Below, one piece after another: positions 1-6,207 of a DNA stretch of 13,035 nt. Source of the DNA: Actinomycetota bacterium (GTDB lineage: Bacteria; Actinomycetota; Acidimicrobiia; Acidimicrobiales; BP-101); assembly GCA_030838265.1 (NCBI GenBank), contig JAUTXA010000018.1:1-13035 (forward strand), given 5' to 3'. Positions within the stretch are counted from its first letter, which is position 1, and every line of letters starts with the position of its first letter. A program made the translations under genes and the position numbers. Below the pieces are notes generated by a model, which worked only from the letters and a program-made list of their open reading frames with translations, searched no databases and was not told the origin of the DNA.

Positions 1-350
1 CCGGTTCCACCGCTGTTGCCCCCGCTGCCGCGTGACCTAATAAGAGCCTGCCCTCGACACCGAGCGGCCCATCCCTGGCCTGTCCGCACCAAGCAGCAAT
101 CGCACCTTGACATCCATAGGAGCGTCGATAGGTGCGCGGGCCAATGCGTCGCTCCGTGATGAGCGGTGTCGTCGCCCACCACCTCAGGGCGCGCGCTCAC
201 CTCACGGCTCAACGACTGCCAGGGCCGAACGGCGCCCCGATTCCTAAGTCCGCTGCGTCGTGGGCATGATCCGAGAAATTTCTGAAATTTCCTTGTGGAA
301 CAAGGCGATTCGGGGCCTTTACTGTCACACCCCCCTGGGAAAATGGACCC
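1..350. other. Left-edge region without a supported gene
   Basis: No open frame here has convincing protein character. The first 35 bases could be the tail of a plus-strand gene leaving the window to the left: one frame reads a short Ala/Pro-rich end and stops at TGA 33-35, and another ends in tandem TAA TAA at 38-43. Neither can be tested from so little sequence. The stretch from about 240 to 350 is richer in A and T than the rest of the window and contains two adjacent palindromes, listed separately, before the HNH gene. Nothing resembling a tRNA was seen. Confidence 0.5.
275..305. promoter_or_regulatory. AT-rich double palindrome upstream of the HNH gene
   Basis: GAAATTTC occurs twice (275-282 and 284-291) separated by a single T. 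Each copy is itself a palindrome, so the whole 17 bases also reads as an odd palindrome. It runs directly into a second one, CCTTGT-GGA-ACAAGG (291-305), with six-base arms. This sits 45-75 bases before the ATG of the HNH protein, a position suited to an operator or promoter element. A TANNNT hexamer (TACTGT, 320-325) lies just downstream but has no good -35 partner. The symmetry is seen directly; the regulatory role is inferred. Confidence 0.4.
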
Positions 351-1553
351 ATGGCACGAGGGGCCGACGTCATCGTCAAAGAGATCGCCGAGCTGGCCCA
401 CGAGCTGGTGGACGCCGCCCATGACGACCGGCTGCACGACGACGAGGCCATCGCCGCGGTCGCCAACCTGGTGCCGACCATGCACACCCTCGACGGCGGC
501 CTCATCGCCCTGGTGGGCCACATCGACGCCACCAACGCCCTGGCCAGCACCACCCCCAACGAGCCGGTGGCCTGGCTGAAGTGCGCTCACCGGGCCGAGG
601 GTGCCTGGGCCACCGAGACCCTGCGCCTGAGCCGCCAGCTGCGCCAGATGCCGGCCACCGAGGAGGCCTTCGAAGCCGGCCTCATCGGGCGCCACCACGT
701 GCGCCGGCTGGCCGGGGCCCGGCGGCTCAACGCCGAGGCCTTCGAGCGCGACGAGGAGGCGCTGATCGGCTTCGCCCGGACCCTGCCCCACAAGCACTTC
801 GAGCGGGCCATCGCCTACTGGCGCCAGCTGGCCGCCGACGACAACGAAGAGGACCTGGCCGCCAAGCGCCACCGGGGCCGCTACCTGCATAGCTCCAAGA
901 CCCTGGGCGGCTGCTACGACCTGAAGGGGCGGATGGACCCCATCGGCGGGGCCATCCACCACAACGAGCTGGCCCGCCTGGAGCGCATCGAGTTCGAGAA
1001 GGACTGGCGCGAGGCCGAGGCCCGCCTGGGACGGCGCCCCGCCCTCGACGAGCTGGCCCGCACCTCGGCCCAGCGCCGCCACGACGCCGCAGTGGAGATG
1101 GCGAAGCGCTCCCACGCCCTGCCCGACGGCACGCCCAACCCCCGTCCCCTGGTCACCGTGGTGGTGGGCCACCCGGTCATCGAGCGCCTGTGCCAGCTGG
1201 CCGACGGCACGGTGGTCACCCCCGGCCAGATCCTGCCGCTGTTCACCGACTGCGACATCGAGCGGGTGGTGTTCGGCCCCGACGGCCGGGCCGAGTGCGG
1301 GAAGCGCCAGCGCTTCTTCACCGGCGCCACCCGGCGGGCGGTCGAGATCCGCGACCTGCACTGCACCGCCCCGGGCTGCGACGTCCCCTACGAGGGCTGC
1401 GAGGTCGACCACATCCGACCCCACGGCCGGGACGGCGAGACCACCCAGCAGAACGGCCGCCTGGCCTGCCCCCACCACAACCGCGGCCGCCCCGCCGACG
1501 GCAGCGACGGACCCCACTGGGGTGGCGCCGGCCCACCTGGCCCGGCCGGCTGA
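351..1553 (+). CDS. DUF222 / HNH endonuclease domain protein (13E12 repeat family type)
   Basis: A 400-residue protein with the usual two-part plan of this actinobacterial family. A long, charged, helical DUF222-like region makes up about residues 1-310. A C-terminal HNH nuclease module follows, with a CxxxxC pair (LHCTAPGCD), the central DHI triad (CEVDHIRPH) and the closing NGRLACPHHN motif. HNH domains of this kind bind a metal and nick or cut DNA, but the biological target of the family is unknown. Actinobacterial genomes often carry many divergent copies, so it is commonly seen as a repetitive, possibly selfish element. All expected HNH residues are present, so the copy looks intact, although the tail after the nuclease is short and Gly/Pro-rich. 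The ATG at 351 has only a weak purine-rich leader. It stands alone, convergent with the kinase at 1623-2234. Confidence 0.85.
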   Translation: MARGADVIVKEIAELAHELVDAAHDDRLHDDEAIAAVANLVPTMHTLDGGLIALVGHIDATNALASTTPNEPVAWLKCAHRAEGAWATETLRLSRQLRQMPATEEAFEAGLIGRHHVRRLAGARRLNAEAFERDEEALIGFARTLPHKHFERAIAYWRQLAADDNEEDLAAKRHRGRYLHSSKTLGGCYDLKGRMDPIGGAIHHNELARLERIEFEKDWREAEARLGRRPALDELARTSAQRRHDAAVEMAKRSHALPDGTPNPRPLVTVVVGHPVIERLCQLADGTVVTPGQILPLFTDCDIERVVFGPDGRAECGKRQRFFTGATRRAVEIRDLHCTAPGCDVPYEGCEVDHIRPHGRDGETTQQNGRLACPHHNRGRPADGSDGPHWGGAGPPGPAG

Positions 1554-1561
1554 GGCCGGCC
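1544..1561 (+). terminator. GC-rich hairpin spanning the HNH stop codon
   Basis: GGCCGGC (1544-1550) and GCCGGCC (1555-1561) are perfect complements around a four-base loop TGAG, which contains the TGA stop of the HNH gene. There is no T-run after it, so it is not a classical intrinsic terminator. It could pause or end transcription between the two convergent genes, or be a by-product of high-GC coding sequence. Confidence 0.3.
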
Positions 1562-1622
1562 TGATCCCGGTCCTGTGAATGCATCGGTTGTGACGGCCCA
1601 CAAGGGCCGGAGAAGCGCCTCA

Positions 1623-2234
1623 TCAAGGGGCTGGCTCGCCCCGTCCCGCCCCCGGACGCACTGGCTCGCCGAGGTAGCGGACGATCTCGATGGCGACCTC
1701 TTCCGGTGTGCGTCCGTCGGTGAACACGGTGACGTCGGCGAGCGAGTGATTCTGCGCGCCCCTGACCCAGCGGTCGATCAGGTCGACACTATCCATGACC
1801 CAGTCCATCTCCCGCTCGGCCAGCGAACGAGCCCTCAGTACCGCGACAGACTCGTCCAGGTCGGCCGATGGCAGCACGAGCGCGACGGCACACGGCTCGA
1901 GCAGGACCCGTACCTCGTCGAACAGCGCCTCGTCCTCGTAGCAGGAGTGGCCGGCGCCCAGGGCCACGATGGCTGTCGGGTGATCGGCGAGGACCCGACG
2001 CACGGCGTGGGGATGCCCTTCCTGCCACCAGAGGTACGCACCCAGGTCGCCTCGGGCGGCACCGATTTCGTGCAGGGCCTCGCGCCCGCGCCCGACCTCC
2101 TCGTAGTAGGGCTCGGCGACGTCGTCGAGATCGACCGCCCGCCGATCGAGCAGTCGGGAGAGGACGGGCAGGAGCGTGGACTTCCCCGCGCACACCGGCC
2201 CGATCAACACCAGCTGCCGGACACCGTCGGCCAC
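1623..2234 (-). CDS. P-loop kinase, shikimate-kinase-like AAA family protein
   Basis: A 203-residue soluble protein. The N-terminus gives a beta strand and Walker A motif (LVLIGPVCAGKST, P-loop at about residues 12-20). An acidic VDLDD strand end near residue 35 follows, and an ALGAGHS segment near residue 95 sits where shikimate kinases carry their Gly-rich substrate loop. This predicts a small-molecule or nucleotide kinase that transfers phosphate from ATP. The shikimate-binding residues cannot be confirmed and the gene is not near aromatic-pathway genes, so the substrate is unknown. The start is GTG at 2234, since no upstream in-frame start fits better. A promoter with its -10 element seven bases before this GTG would make the message nearly leaderless. 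The gene is single, convergent with the HNH gene and divergent from the gene at 2366. Confidence 0.75.
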   Translation of the reverse strand: MADGVRQLVLIGPVCAGKSTLLPVLSRLLDRRAVDLDDVAEPYYEEVGRGREALHEIGAARGDLGAYLWWQEGHPHAVRRVLADHPTAIVALGAGHSCYEDEALFDEVRVLLEPCAVALVLPSADLDESVAVLRARSLAEREMDWVMDSVDLIDRWVRGAQNHSLADVTVFTDGRTPEEVAIEIVRYLGEPVRPGAGRGEPAP

Positions 2235-2241
2235 GGGCCCG

Positions 2242-2270
2242 ACGATAGGGCGGTGCTCGTTGCGCGTGAA
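2242..2270 (-). promoter_or_regulatory. Candidate promoter of the P-loop kinase
   Basis: On the minus strand, TTCACG (2270-2265, four of six matches to TTGACA) is followed by a 17-base spacer and TATCGT (2247-2242, a TANNNT -10 box). Seven bases separate the -10 box from the GTG at 2234, so transcription would start at or next to the start codon. The -35 element lies inside the left arm of the large inverted repeat, which would let a bound repressor block it. Inferred from motif spacing only. Confidence 0.45.
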
Positions 2271-2296
2271 ACAGCAACCATTGATGTTTCACGCGC
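2262..2296. repeat. 35-bp inverted repeat in the divergent spacer (candidate operator)
   Basis: Perfect 12-base arms GCGCGTGAAACA (2262-2273) and TGTTTCACGCGC (2285-2296) flank an 11-base centre. Within the centre, CAA (2275-2277) and TTG (2281-2283) also pair, so 15 of 16 positions match around a CCA core. It lies 28 bases before the kinase GTG and 70 bases before the GTG of the plus-strand gene. The TGTTTCACG/CGTGAAACA halves resemble halves of the ParB site parS, but in the inside-out order, so this is not a canonical parS. A transcription-factor operator is the simplest reading. A structured RNA or recombination site cannot be excluded. Confidence 0.7.
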
Positions 2297-2365
2297 GGAG
2301 AGCAGGGGACCAGCGGCGGCCTCGCCGCGTGGTCTCAACTGCCGGCGGTGGGGTAGGCAAGGGGG

Positions 2366-3106
2366 GTGAACCCGACGGACCGCCCTGACCTGGGCCACGA
2401 GCTCGAGCGCATCACGAGAGGTGACGCCGACCGGCGGTCGATCGGTCGCCTCACGCGTGCCGTGGCCAGCTCGGCCCGAAAGGCGGGGCGGCGTGCCGTG
2501 CTGAGTGGGCAGTGGGCGACCGAGCAGATCGTCGACCTGGCGCCGCGCATCCCCGTCCGAGATCTCGAGACCCTGAAGGCCCACCACGGCGGGCTGTCGG
2601 GGGCGGCGCTGGCCGGTGAGCTCATCCGCAACGCCAGCCGGGTGGCGGGCACGGTCGGCATGGCATCGGGCGCCCTGGTGAGTGCCGAGGAGTTCAGCCC
2701 GCCGGCGTGGGTCGCCATCCCCCTCGAGCTGGTTGTCGAGACCCTGGCCGTGGTGGCCGTCGAGCTGAAGCTGGTGGCCGAGCTGCATGAGGTCTACGGC
2801 CGGCCCGTGCAAGGAACGCCGAGCGAGCGGGCCTCGGCCCTCGTCCGGGCCTGGGCCGAGCGGCGCGGCGTCACGCCCGCAGTGCTCACCAAGCCGGGCG
2901 GCCTCTCCGAGGTCCTGGGCCGCGGCACCCGCAACGAGCTCATCCGCGTGGCTCGCCGGCGCATGCTCCAGCGGATGGGCCGAAATCTGTCGTCGCTCGC
3001 CCCGCTCATGATCGGCGCCGTGGCCGGGGCCGAGGTCAACCGCCGGGCCACCCGCGCCCTCGGCGAGGCCGTGGTGCGCGACCTGGCCGTCGCACCCCGG
3101 CCCTGA
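2366..3106 (+). CDS. Uncharacterised membrane-associated protein, weakly EcsC-like
   Basis: A 246-residue protein I do not recognise with certainty. The first 90 residues are basic and helical. A hydrophobic, Ala/Val-rich central part (about 90-145) includes a likely membrane-interacting stretch (PAWVAIPLELVVETLAVVAVELKLV). It leads into ELHEVYG, a pattern reminiscent of EcsC-type proteins in which a hydrophobic helix pair precedes a similar acidic helix. Another Gly/Ala hydrophobic helix (LAPLMIGAVAGAEVNRRATR) is near residue 220. There are no catalytic motifs. GTG at 2366 was chosen because it is the first start after the divergent spacer and follows the purine-rich GGTAGGCAAGGGGG. The EcsC link is weak. 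It shares the spacer with the kinase on the other strand, so the two may be regulated together. Confidence 0.55.
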   Translation: MNPTDRPDLGHELERITRGDADRRSIGRLTRAVASSARKAGRRAVLSGQWATEQIVDLAPRIPVRDLETLKAHHGGLSGAALAGELIRNASRVAGTVGMASGALVSAEEFSPPAWVAIPLELVVETLAVVAVELKLVAELHEVYGRPVQGTPSERASALVRAWAERRGVTPAVLTKPGGLSEVLGRGTRNELIRVARRRMLQRMGRNLSSLAPLMIGAVAGAEVNRRATRALGEAVVRDLAVAPRP

Positions 3107-3144
3107 AGCGACGGAAGCGTGGGGGATCTGCAAGTCTGTCGGCC

Positions 3145-3804
3145 GTGCACATAGGCATCCTCGGAGGGACGGGACCGGCCGGAGTCGGGCTGGCGGCGCG
3201 ATTGGCCGACGCCGGCCTCGAGGTGGTCATCGGGTCGCGCGACAAGGAGCGGGCCCAGACGATCTGTGACGACCTGACGAAGCTGTGGCCCGATCGGACC
3301 CTGGCCCTCGAGGCAGGGGACAACAACCGGGCGGCCGGCGCCGAGCTCGTCATCGTGGCCACGCCGTGGGACGCGGCCGCCGTCACCACGGCGTCGGTGG
3401 CCGGTCGCCTCACCGGCAAGGTTGTCATCTCGATGGCCAACGCCCTGGCCAAGGTGGGCAACGAGTTCGAGCCGCTCGTACCCCCCCGAGGGTCAGTGGC
3501 GGCCCATGTGCAGAGCGCGGCGCCGAGCGCCATGGTGGCGGTGGCCTTCAACCACCTTCCGGCCAAGGCCTTGGCCAACCTCGACAAGCCCATCGACGCC
3601 GACGTGCTGGTGTGCTCCGACCACCCCGAGGCCTACGAGGCCACCGCCGAGCTGGTGCGAGCCATCCCCGACCTGCGGCCTCTCAATGCCGGGTCGCTCT
3701 CGAACGCGGCACCCATCGAGGCCATCACCGCCGTCCTCATGCAGCTCAACGTCCGGTACAAGACGAGGGCGGCCATCCGCCTCACCGGCATCACGCTCCC
3801 GTGA
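3145..3804 (+). CDS. npdG: NADPH-dependent F420 reductase (F420H2:NADP+ oxidoreductase)
   Basis: A 219-residue protein, the normal size for this family. It catalyses reversible hydride transfer between coenzyme F420 and NADP(H) in the cytoplasm. The Rossmann dinucleotide loop GGTGPAG starts at residue 7. The segment after the second strand, GSRDKERA, supplies the Ser-Arg pair that in characterised FNO enzymes binds the 2'-phosphate of NADP. Further family landmarks are VIVATPWDAA, VISMANAL, the MVAVAFNHLPAKAL segment and the C-terminal NVRYKTRAAIRLTGI helix. GTG at 3145 puts the first strand (HIGILGG) immediately at the N-terminus, as expected. Its TGA ends two bases before the ATG of mshC, so the two are probably translationally coupled. 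Presence of the gene implies that the host makes and uses F420. Confidence 0.88.
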   Translation: MHIGILGGTGPAGVGLAARLADAGLEVVIGSRDKERAQTICDDLTKLWPDRTLALEAGDNNRAAGAELVIVATPWDAAAVTTASVAGRLTGKVVISMANALAKVGNEFEPLVPPRGSVAAHVQSAAPSAMVAVAFNHLPAKALANLDKPIDADVLVCSDHPEAYEATAELVRAIPDLRPLNAGSLSNAAPIEAITAVLMQLNVRYKTRAAIRLTGITLP

Positions 3805-3806
3805 CC

Positions 3807-4925
3807 ATGCGGCTGTACGACACGGCCCGTCGTGAGGTCGTGCCCTTCGAGCCTGGGCCCACGGTCACGATGTACACGTGCGGCATCACGCCGTACGACT
3901 CGGCCCACCTCGGCCACGCCGCCACCTACCTCTACTACGACATCCTGCAGCGTCGGCTGCGCGATCTCGGTCACCAGACTCAATGCGTCCGCAACGTCAC
4001 CGACGTCGACGACGACATCCTCCGCAAGGCCCGCCAGCTCGGCGTGCACTATCTCGACCTGGCGGCCGAGGAGATGGCCCGCTTCGACGCCAACATGGGG
4101 GCGCTCGGCCTGCTGGCGTGCTTCAGCGAGCCCCGGGCCACGTCCGCCATCCCCGACATACTCGGCTTCATCGGGATGGTCCTCGACTCCGGGCACGCGT
4201 ATCAGGCGGGGGGTGCCGTGTACTTCCGGGTCGGCTCGTTCCCCCGCTTCGGTCAGATCAGCCACCTCGAGCGCGACGAGATGCTGCGCCTGGCGGCCGA
4301 GCGGGGCGGGCACCCCGACGACCCCAACAAGCGCGACCCCCTCGACTTCGTGCTGTGGCAGCCGTCGGCCTCCGACGAGCCGGCGTGGGAGTCGCTGTGG
4401 GGCCCGGGCCGTCCGGGCTGGCACATCGAGTGCTCGGCCCTCGCCATGCGCGAGCTCGGAACCACCATCGACCTCCACGGCGGCGGCCGCGATCTCGTCT
4501 TCCCCCACCACGAGTGCGAGGCGGCCCAGTCCGAAGCCGCCACCGGCGAGCTGTTCGTGCGCCATTGGATGCACACCCCGATGGTCCGGCTCGACGGCGG
4601 CAAGATGGCGAAGTCGGTCGGCAACCTCGTCTTCGTCAGCGACCTGCTCAAGGAGTGGGAGCCCGACGCCATCCGCCTGGCCATCAGTGCCAACCACTAC
4701 CGCCACGACTGGGACTGGACCGATGACCTGATGCCCGCGGCCCGCGCCCGGCTCGAGCGGTGGCGGGCCGCAGGGGTAGGCGAGGGCGGGCTTGCCGCCG
4801 TGCGGGCCGCCCTCGACGACGACCTCGACACCCCCCGGGCCATCGCTGCCATCGACGAGGCCGTTGATCGGGGCCAGGGGGTCGCCGAGGCGGCCCACCT
4901 TCTCGGGGTCTCACTCTCCCGCTGA
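3807..4925 (+). CDS. mshC: Cysteine:GlcN-Ins ligase (mycothiol biosynthesis)
   Basis: A 372-residue class I aminoacyl-tRNA-synthetase-like ligase. MshC joins cysteine, activated with ATP, to glucosaminyl-inositol in mycothiol synthesis. Residue C25 in CGITPYDSAHLGHAATY and the HLGH signature (34-37) match MshC rather than cysteinyl-tRNA synthetase, which normally reads CGPTVYDYxHIGH. Zinc ligands are expected at C25, C209 and the PHHECE segment (234-238), and KMAKS (266-270) is the second ATP motif. The protein ends at LLGVSLSR, like MshC, and lacks the tRNA anticodon-binding domain of CysS. It begins at RLYD and lacks the roughly 18-residue N-terminal extension of the mycobacterial protein. 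The frame stays open far upstream inside npdG, but homology begins at 3807; GTG 3801 is an in-frame alternative adding two residues. Its stop is one base before the protease start. Confidence 0.85.
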   Translation: MRLYDTARREVVPFEPGPTVTMYTCGITPYDSAHLGHAATYLYYDILQRRLRDLGHQTQCVRNVTDVDDDILRKARQLGVHYLDLAAEEMARFDANMGALGLLACFSEPRATSAIPDILGFIGMVLDSGHAYQAGGAVYFRVGSFPRFGQISHLERDEMLRLAAERGGHPDDPNKRDPLDFVLWQPSASDEPAWESLWGPGRPGWHIECSALAMRELGTTIDLHGGGRDLVFPHHECEAAQSEAATGELFVRHWMHTPMVRLDGGKMAKSVGNLVFVSDLLKEWEPDAIRLAISANHYRHDWDWTDDLMPAARARLERWRAAGVGEGGLAAVRAALDDDLDTPRAIAAIDEAVDRGQGVAEAAHLLGVSLSR

Positions 4926-4926
4926 C

Positions 4927-6180
4927 ATGACCACGCGGCGGACGGGCCTGCCTCTGGTCGCGGTCGTGGCCGCCGCGGTGGCGGTGGTCTCGGTCGGTCT
5001 GGCGGCCAGCCCGCTCCGCCCCGCGACGGCCGCCGCTGCTGACACCCCACTCGCCGGGGCGCAGCACGTGCTCGACGCCCGCGTGGAGGCGGTGGCCACG
5101 GGAGACAAGGCGGCGTGGATGGCGACCGTCGACCCGCAAGCCAGCGCCGCCTTCAAAGACATGCAGTCGAACCAGTTCGACGGACTCCGCCAACTCCCGC
5201 TGCAGACCTACAAGCTAACGGCTCGGCTCGACGACACGGGCGATCTGGGCTCGGCGGCCGCCGGCCGCTACCCGGGGGCGACGGCCGTCTTCTTGCCCGA
5301 GACGCGCCAGACGATGCGCTTCCGCGACTACGACGATCGCGACGACGTCGAGGCCCTCTGGCTCACCTTCGTGCAGCGGGCCAACACCTGGCGCGTGGCC
5401 AGCGATACCGACGCCGCCGACCTCGCCCTCGACACCGCCCGCTTCCTCTGGGACCTGGGCCCCCTGAGCGTCCAGCGCACCGATCACTTCCTCGTCGTGA
5501 GCCACCCGGCCCAGGCCTCGCGGGCCATGGCGCTGGCCGCCTTGGGTGAGCAGGCCATGACAACGCTCAGCACCCGATGGGATCGCCCGTGGTCCCACCG
5601 CCTGCCCCTGATCCTCCCCGGTTCGATCCCCGAACTGGGCCAGCTCCTCGACTCGACCCTCGACCTCAGCAAGTTCGTGGCCCTCGTCACGTATGGCGCG
5701 GTGCGTGACACCGGCTATGAGGTCTCGGCGCCCCGGCTCTACGTGCAGGACACCAACCTGAGCCGTCACGACCAGGCCTTCCAGACCGAGACGCTCGTTC
5801 ACGAGCTCGATCACGCCGCCGCCTCGAACCTCGCCGGCCCGTTCGTCCCGGTGTGGGTGCACGAGGGCCTGGCTGACTGGGTGGCGGGCGGCGACTCCAC
5901 GACCGAGCGCCGACCGAGGGGCAGCGACGGTCGTCTGCCCCGTGACGCCGAGTTCGGCGCCGGGTCTCAGGCCTCGATCATCCTCAACTACAACGAAGCC
6001 CGGTCGGCCATGTCGGCCTTGGCTGCGGCCAAGGGACGCGGCGCGCCGTCGGCCCTGTTCGCCGAGATCGGATCTCACCGCGTCGAGCCTGGCAACGAGG
6101 ACTACGTCATCAACCGGGCACTCGAGCGGGTGGCGGGCCAGTCGCTGGCCGCCTTCGAGGCATATTGGGCCCGGCGCTGA
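4927..6180 (+). CDS. Secreted gluzincin-type metalloprotease (peptidase MA-like)
   Basis: A 417-residue exported protein. The N-terminus has two arginines, a long Ala/Val hydrophobic core (residues 8-27) and an Ala-rich cleavage region near residue 38, so it is a signal peptide or a retained membrane anchor. Residues about 40-175 resemble a small NTF2-like alpha+beta domain ending in an FVQRANTWRVASD strand. The C-terminal half carries HELDH (H292, E293, H296), a zinc-binding HExxH motif, followed 17 residues later by E313 in WVHEGLADWVAGG, the expected third ligand. This is the layout of peptidase MA-like proteins, whose substrates are mostly unknown. The ATG lies one base after the mshC stop with no separate ribosome site, so translation is probably coupled. 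The open frame extends upstream into mshC, but the signal peptide fixes the start at 4927. Confidence 0.8.
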   Translation: MTTRRTGLPLVAVVAAAVAVVSVGLAASPLRPATAAAADTPLAGAQHVLDARVEAVATGDKAAWMATVDPQASAAFKDMQSNQFDGLRQLPLQTYKLTARLDDTGDLGSAAAGRYPGATAVFLPETRQTMRFRDYDDRDDVEALWLTFVQRANTWRVASDTDAADLALDTARFLWDLGPLSVQRTDHFLVVSHPAQASRAMALAALGEQAMTTLSTRWDRPWSHRLPLILPGSIPELGQLLDSTLDLSKFVALVTYGAVRDTGYEVSAPRLYVQDTNLSRHDQAFQTETLVHELDHAAASNLAGPFVPVWVHEGLADWVAGGDSTTERRPRGSDGRLPRDAEFGAGSQASIILNYNEARSAMSALAAAKGRGAPSALFAEIGSHRVEPGNEDYVINRALERVAGQSLAAFEAYWARR

Positions 6181-6193
6181 TCGGACCCGCCGC

Positions 6194-6199
6194 TATCCT
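6194..6199 (+). promoter_or_regulatory. Possible -10 element of a leaderless thrS transcript
   Basis: TATCCT fits the actinobacterial TANNNT -10 pattern and ends eight bases before the ATG of thrS, which would put the transcript start at the A of that ATG. No good -35 is seen at 17-18 bases, and no Shine-Dalgarno sequence precedes thrS. It could equally be read from the upstream gene. Confidence 0.3.
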
Positions 6200-6207
6200 C
6201 AACCGGG

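Noticed and set aside
2262..2296. Canonical parS centromere site
   Set aside because: The half-sites are everted and 11 bases apart, while parS is a continuous 16-bp palindrome with the opposite half order.
2204..3133. 309-residue minus-strand frame across the divergent spacer and the gene at 2366
   Set aside because: His/Gly/Arg-rich composition, no motifs, and it would run through the promoter region. The plus-strand frame has proper hydrophobic helices.
3285..3806. Long upstream extension of the mshC frame through npdG
   Set aside because: The added residues are low-complexity Arg/Gly/Pro shadow sequence antiphase to npdG, and family similarity starts only at RLYD after 3807.
3633..4898. 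421-residue open frame on the minus strand opposite mshC
   Set aside because: It is the antisense shadow of a high-GC gene, rich in Gly, Val and Glu, without any domain, and covers an unmistakable MshC.
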